A DNA stretch of 5,032 nucleotides from Leptospira ellisii (GTDB lineage Bacteria > Spirochaetota > Leptospiria > Leptospirales > Leptospiraceae): the NCBI RefSeq assembly GCF_002811955.1, contig NZ_NPEF01000257.1:1-5032 (forward strand), in the 5' to 3' direction. This document shows positions 1 through 5,032 of the stretch, piece after piece (position 1 is the stretch's first letter; each line of letters opens with the position of its first letter). The notes below the pieces were generated by a model that worked only from the letters and a program-made list of their open reading frames with translations, did not search any database and was not told the DNA's origin. Both the position numbers and the translations under genes were made by a program.

Positions 1-52
1 AATTTTTTTTTAAAATTTATTTCTCATGCTGAATTTCTTAGAACTTTCATTC
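1..52. other. AT-rich intergenic tail
   Basis: Beyond the phosphatase TAA the sequence is strongly AT-rich, with a run of nine T (3-11) followed by AAAATTT. Only a three-base stem (TTC-TAA-GAA) could be found, so no terminator is claimed, although the end of the cluster would be a natural place for one just outside the window. Confidence 0.4.
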
Positions 53-2413
53 TTATTCATTCACTTGAAGACAGATGAACGAGATATCATCGCTAGGATC
101 TTTCTTTCCTCGGAAGTCTTGAATCGTTTTTAATACAAGATCCGCAAGATCTTGCGGTTCTAAATGATGATGTTCCGTGATAAGTTGGATAAAATTTTCA
201 TCTCCGAAGATCTCTTCGTTATCGTTGAAGGTTTCGGTCACTCCATCGGTGAATAAAATAAGTTTATCTCCTGCATAAATCGGGATCGTTAGGTGTTTAT
301 ATTCGGTAGGAAGCACCCCTAACACTCTTTGCGTCTCGTTTCTAAGTTCGATTTTACCGTTTTTTCGAATGCAAATCGGCGATGAGTGACCCGCGTTGAT
401 GTATCGAAACGTCTCTTCGGAGGAATTATATTCTCCGCAGATGAACGTCATGAACTCGCTTCCCCGATATCTTTCGATGAGAAACGAGTTGATGACTTTA
501 AAAATGGAAGATAAGTCCGATTTTTTGCGGATTTGATTCTGAATGATGCCTCGGATCGCGCTGACGAGATATCCCGTTCCCAATCCGTGTCCCGAAACGT
601 CCCCTAAAGCGAGCATCATCGTGTTGGGGCTTAATTTTTGCAGATCGAGATAATCTCCGGAGATTCCCACCGCCGGAATGGAAAAAAAACCGATCTTTAC
701 TCCTTTGATCGTTCCGCCTTCGGCTACGTGCAGGGTTTTATCGATGATCGAAGCCATATTAAGATCGCGGACGATCCTTTTTTTCTCCACTTCTTCGGCC
801 AACAACGCGTAATTTTGAAGAAGCATGGAGGCCATTCTCGTACATTCTTTAAGAAAATGAAGTTCTCCGAGATTGAAGTTTCTGCGGCTTTTTTTCTCCC
901 CCACTAAAAATACGCCGAGCACCTCTTTCCCCTTCGAATAATTGAAGATAGGATACGCGAGTTGAATTCCGGATCCTTGCAGAAATTTATACACGGATTC
1001 GCGGATTCCCAGGCCGTAGGCGAGGTGAGTCGTAACCGTAACTTCCGTGTTGGAGGCGAAATACTGCCAGATTTCGGAAGTGGAGGATATGCGGATAAAA
1101 TTGATGTTCTTCAGATCCGTTCTCGGAAATTTATCGGCGGGGATGAGAACGAGAATTTTGGTGATCTCCAGACTTTCCGAAACCATTCTCATCAGATTGT
1201 TGATCGTCGCACGCATCGAGATGGGAGCGCTGATCATGGACGAAACGGTCTCCAATGCGGAATGCAATTTTTGATTCCTTTTGAAACTCCACGTATCGAC
1301 CAAATTGGAAAGTCTTCGATTGACGGAGCCCAACGTGTAGACGGATATCGAAATAAAAAGGACGTTGAATTCCTGCAGATACCTATCCGCGGCCGCCGGG
1401 TTGAATTTGAAAAACGCCGATAAAAGAAACAGATATCCTCCCGCCAAAATCAGGATCAGATAGATCGAAGTTAAGGAGGAACTAAACGCGATCTGAACGG
1501 GAACGATCGAATACGTAAAAGTTCCGTAGATGATCAACGCGGGAAAGATCACGAACGCCGATACGATCAGGATTTTGGATACGGCGGGAGATATGATTTC
1601 GGAAAATTCTACCGAAACGAACGGAATGATGGAAATAGCGCTGAAGGCCGCGATCAGACTCAGCTTTTTCAAAAGACTTTGCAGGGGAAAAAGGTTCCGG
1701 ACGGAGTCCGCGATCAGAAACAGGATGCAGATCAAAGAACAGAAAAGGATAAAGTAGACTCCGTTCGTGGCGAGTATTCCGAAAATCTGCGGATCCGCCT
1801 TTTGCGATTTTCCGACGAAACCCGCGATGAGGGAGAATATGATCTCCGGTGCGAACCATCGCGTAGGAAGCTCCTTGCCCCTCAATCGAAACGTAATATT
1901 CAAAATAACGAAAGCGCTGAAATAAAGAAAAAAGAAGAACAGGAAGTGGAAATCGTGGAATCCCACCAGAAAAAAATTAAACAGACTTAAGCAGGACAAG
2001 GATCCGAACAGAAGGACCATGTATAAGTCTCTTGTGTAGAAGAAAAACCAGATCGCGACGGAAAGATACAAGAGGGAAATCAATATATCCCGCGTGAAAT
2101 CCGCGAGAACAGAATACGGGGATTTAGGCGTCAGGATCACCGGAATCGTTTCACTCACCCCCTTGTCGTAGACGTGGATTCCGTTTTCATACGACTGACC
2201 CGATTCGGCCATCTTCACCGCGATCTCCAGCTCCAAGAGATCCACTTTTTTTCCCAAGACGCCCGGATATTCCTCGTCGCTTTGTATGATCGTCCCGTTC
2301 GGATAATAATAAAACGGAGGCCGCAGACTTTCCGAAGCGGTCTGTAGAAGTCCTATCAACAACGCGATGCTGAATACGATGAGTGAAATGAAAAGAAGGA
2401 GGATATTTCTCAC
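53..2413 (-). CDS. Polytopic membrane SpoIIE/PP2C-family serine/threonine phosphatase with GAF-like domain
   Basis: Predicted to dephosphorylate Ser/Thr on a cytoplasmic partner, typically an anti-sigma-factor antagonist in RsbU/SpoIIE-type partner switching; the partner is not visible here. Residues are numbered from the GTG start (786 aa). There is a signal-anchor helix at about 2-24, an extracytoplasmic stretch at about 25-105, seven or eight membrane helices between about 109 and 364, a GAF-like region at about 385-535, a short helical linker, then the phosphatase domain from about 550 to the end. The domain has every metal-site motif: GDYLD (D587, D590), GDVSGHG (D605), NAGH (673-676), FTDG (D723) and SDD (D775/D776), so it should be active. 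The GTG at 2413 is chosen because it overlaps the upstream TGA as GTGA and has TTGAGG 8 nt upstream. An in-frame TTG at 2461 would add 16 residues but lacks a clear ribosome site. It is the last gene of the cluster. The family call is firm; signal and target are unknown. Confidence 0.92.
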   Translation of the reverse strand: MRNILLLFISLIVFSIALLIGLLQTASESLRPPFYYYPNGTIIQSDEEYPGVLGKKVDLLELEIAVKMAESGQSYENGIHVYDKGVSETIPVILTPKSPYSVLADFTRDILISLLYLSVAIWFFFYTRDLYMVLLFGSLSCLSLFNFFLVGFHDFHFLFFFFLYFSAFVILNITFRLRGKELPTRWFAPEIIFSLIAGFVGKSQKADPQIFGILATNGVYFILFCSLICILFLIADSVRNLFPLQSLLKKLSLIAAFSAISIIPFVSVEFSEIISPAVSKILIVSAFVIFPALIIYGTFTYSIVPVQIAFSSSLTSIYLILILAGGYLFLLSAFFKFNPAAADRYLQEFNVLFISISVYTLGSVNRRLSNLVDTWSFKRNQKLHSALETVSSMISAPISMRATINNLMRMVSESLEITKILVLIPADKFPRTDLKNINFIRISSTSEIWQYFASNTEVTVTTHLAYGLGIRESVYKFLQGSGIQLAYPIFNYSKGKEVLGVFLVGEKKSRRNFNLGELHFLKECTRMASMLLQNYALLAEEVEKKRIVRDLNMASIIDKTLHVAEGGTIKGVKIGFFSIPAVGISGDYLDLQKLSPNTMMLALGDVSGHGLGTGYLVSAIRGIIQNQIRKKSDLSSIFKVINSFLIERYRGSEFMTFICGEYNSSEETFRYINAGHSSPICIRKNGKIELRNETQRVLGVLPTEYKHLTIPIYAGDKLILFTDGVTETFNDNEEIFGDENFIQLITEHHHLEPQDLADLVLKTIQDFRGKKDPSDDISFICLQVNE

Positions 2414-3694
2414 GATGGAAACCTCAAATCGTAAAACGAAACCATCGGTCGGTTTCTCCAAGTCAATACGAGAGGATCCCTTCCTATCTCCTCCTCCACT
2501 TCCCAGCCGATGGAAAGAAGGTTTTTCGCGAAGTTGGAATTACGATGGACTTTGAAATTTTTACCGGAACTTCGCAGCGCGATCGAACTGTCCGATCTTC
2601 GGATCACTCCGACAAGAAGGTCGTATTCCTCGTTCCACGAAGTCTCTTTTAGATACGATTCCACAAGATTTTTGATGTAATTGAGGCTTTGGACGGAGCG
2701 GGAGGTCCTGGCGGAATATAAAATTCCTAGTATATAGCAAAGTACTAATACGGATATCTGAGTAGTGATTCCGAGTTTTAGGATGACGAAATAGGTCTCT
2801 TCCCCGTCCGAATTCAAAAATTCGACCAATTCCCCCGGTTCTCTCGATAGGATTTCCGTGCGGATGTTCCCGATCATCGGCGGTTCGGCGGCTTCCAGAA
2901 ACTTCCGTATTTTTCCCGCGGTTTCCAATTCCTTTCTGTACTTTTTATTTTCCGCGACTTGGGACGAAAGGATATGATTGTGGACGGCGATTCCGCATTT
3001 ACCCGAAAGGAAACTCAGATCCTGTCTTACGGAATCCTTGGGAATGTTGGATACGGCCAAAAAACCGAAAAGGGTCTCCCGATACACGAACGGTAGGATG
3101 AAGTTCGCCCGTAAACTCACGAAGTCCTCGTTGATTTCGTGGTTCTGATCGGGTTCGCCGATGATGGCTCCATTCTTTTTATTTAATATATATTTCAGCA
3201 GTTTCGCTTCGGGATTGATTCCGTCGTGCGTGATCACTTTTCTCTGCTTTTTTTTGGCGTATGTGTAGAGTTCGAAAGTCTGTAGATCGTTGTTTAAAAG
3301 GGCGAGTTTTCCGTAGTTACTTTCGGTGAGGCGCACCAAATCGGGAAACACGTTTTTGATCAAACCTTCGTGGTCGAATCTGCGGTAGGCCATTCGGGAG
3401 GAGCGGGGATCATCGCTCAGATATTCCGAAATCAAGACCGACTTCAACACTCCGCTCAGTTTTTCCTGAAGAGGGAATATGATAAAAACGGCGAATATCA
3501 AAGCGGAAAGAAGGCTTACCTCCATATAATATTCGATCGCCGCGGGAATGAAGGACAGGATGACGAAATAAACCCCCAACGCGATCAGGATCGAAATCCC
3601 TTTCGCGAAAAGGTTGATGATCCCGGAGATAAGATAATAATCCGTTATCAACGAACGGAAGGATTCCCTAAATCCGGGTCTGGAATCTTCTCTT

Positions 3695-3714
<20 letters not shown>
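2410..3714 (-). CDS. Membrane-anchored GAF-like protein with degenerate SpoIIE/PP2C-like domain (probable pseudophosphatase)
   Basis: A 434-aa protein with two membrane helices (about 40-59 and 64-82), a GAF-like region (about 118-250), a charged helical linker (about 250-275) and a C-terminal part that aligns by eye with the phosphatase encoded just downstream. The linker and first strands match in pattern (KKYRKELETAGKIRKFLEAAE against KKRIVRDLNMASIIDKTLHVAE). The catalytic residues do not: GDYLD becomes GELVE (E295, E298), the GDVSGHG loop becomes KLGITTQ (313-319) and NAGH is lost. The chain stops at SFYDLRF, where LFTDG should be, so the last 45 or so residues including the DD motif are absent. 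It is therefore unlikely to be a phosphatase and may regulate or scaffold its neighbour (inference). The ATG start lies 20 bp inside the end of argJ and has only a weak AGAAGAGA upstream. A TTG at 3651 is a less likely start. Confidence 0.85.
2422..2427 (-). promoter_or_regulatory. Ribosome binding site that fixes the phosphatase start
   Basis: On the minus strand TTGAGG stands 8 nt before the GTG at 2413, inside the last codons of the upstream gene. It favours the GTG over the in-frame TTG at 2461, which has no comparable site. Together with the GTGA stop/start overlap it suggests translational coupling. Confidence 0.7.
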
Positions 3715-4852
<1,138 letters not shown>

Positions 4853-4856
4853 AGGA

Positions 4857-4862
4857 TCCCTC
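4857..4862 (-). promoter_or_regulatory. Ribosome binding site of argJ
   Basis: On the minus strand GAGGGA precedes the ATG at 4852, with 6 nt between the GAGG core and the start codon. The site overlaps the alternative TTG start at 4864, which argues against that longer reading. Confidence 0.7.
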
Positions 4863-4886
4863 AACGAGTCGATTGGATCTATGTTT

Positions 4887-4912
4887 AAAAAATTCTTTCT
4901 GCGGGAAAGAAT
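4887..4912 (-). terminator. Possible weak intrinsic terminator upstream of argJ
   Basis: Read on the minus strand, ATTCTTTC pairs perfectly with GAAAGAAT over 8 bp around the 5-nt loop CCGCA, and a run of six T follows, counting the last stem base. The stem has only two G-C pairs, so it is weak. It has no T tract in the plus direction. It lies 35 nt before the argJ start and would end minus-strand transcripts entering from the right, or form a hairpin in the argJ leader if transcription starts further upstream. No convincing -35/-10 pair for argJ could be picked out nearby. Confidence 0.45.
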
Positions 4913-4918
4913 AATTCA

Positions 4919-5032
4919 GCCCGTTTCCGGTTGGTAACGGATCGGAATCGTAGCCGAAAAAATCGTTCCCGAAAGGAAGGCGGAACCGGTTTGGGTCTTT
5001 CCATCGTAAAACACATCGTTCGTCTGCATCAC
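4919..5032 (+). pseudogene. 5'-truncated histidine kinase remnant (ATP-binding G2 box), runs off the window
   Basis: The plus strand encodes RSRKEGG followed by GTGLGLSIVKHIVRLHH, the G2 box and next helix of a HATPase_c domain as found in PhoR-like sensor kinases. The frame is open from 4889 to the edge, with a stop at 4886-4888. There is no ATG in this frame, no dimerisation/phosphoacceptor region, no H or N box, and only a blurred F-box-like ARFRLVTD at 4919-4942. The space where the rest should lie is occupied by argJ on the other strand, so the kinase must be truncated at its 5' end. The text NRSRKNRSRK looks like a small internal duplication. The rest of the ATP-binding domain may continue beyond the window. 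The same codons read on the minus strand are also open, with a TGA at 4918-4916, but the G2 match is much more specific. Confidence 0.6.

Noticed and set aside
1..52. T run and AT-rich tail as a terminator of the cluster
   Set aside because: No stem longer than three base pairs could be found next to the T/A runs, and the region is cut by the window edge.
962..1423. Plus-strand ORF of 153 aa, and others at 638-907, 1530-1757 and 1679-1990
   Set aside because: Antisense shadows of the phosphatase gene, with low-complexity, basic translations and no recognisable domain.
4903..4940. Possible argJ promoter on the minus strand: TTACCA, 18 nt, TATTCT
   Set aside because: Only 4 of 6 matches in each box, and the predicted start would fall inside the hairpin. 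Not strong enough to list as a feature.
4916..5032. Stop-free minus-strand frame entering from the right edge and ending TGA at 4918-4916 (ends IPIRYQPETG), just before the hairpin
   Set aside because: It is the exact codon-register antisense of the histidine-kinase G2 box, and its DVFYDGKTQTGSA text is what antisense kinase G2 boxes typically give. The plus-strand motif is far more specific. The adjacent terminator-like hairpin keeps it open as an alternative.

Overview
The window looks like a chromosomal segment from a spirochaete, most likely a Leptospira species. By eye the G+C is in the mid-40s %, which would fit the higher-GC members of that genus. The assignment rests on the style of the proteins (membrane GAF–SpoIIE phosphatases, a Leptospira-like ArgJ) and is an inference, not a database match.

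Layout: three tightly packed genes lie on the minus strand and read right to left. First is argJ (4852→3695), the acetyl-recycling enzyme of arginine biosynthesis. It overlaps by 20 bp a two-helix membrane protein (3714→2410) with a GAF-like middle and an eroded, truncated SpoIIE/PP2C-like end. That gene's TGA overlaps the GTG start of the third gene in a GTGA (2413→53). The third gene is a polytopic membrane protein with a GAF-like segment and an intact SpoIIE/PP2C serine/threonine phosphatase domain. The overlaps argue for one transcript with translational coupling. The two downstream proteins appear to be a pair, an apparently inactive phosphatase relative followed by an active one, probably acting at the inner membrane on a partner-switch (anti-anti-sigma type) pathway. 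Why they follow argJ is unknown.

Right end: upstream of argJ, the plus strand from about 4919 to the window edge encodes an unmistakable histidine-kinase G2 box (GTGLGLSIVKHIVRLHH) with no start and none of the upstream kinase domains. It looks like the tail of a 5'-truncated histidine kinase facing away from argJ. Between it and argJ lies a short inverted repeat followed, on the minus strand, by a T tract, like a weak intrinsic terminator.

Left end: the 52 bases beyond the phosphatase stop are very AT-rich and hold no feature I can support. There are no RNA genes, CRISPR arrays or insertion sequences in the window, and no gene-free stretch longer than about 170 bases.
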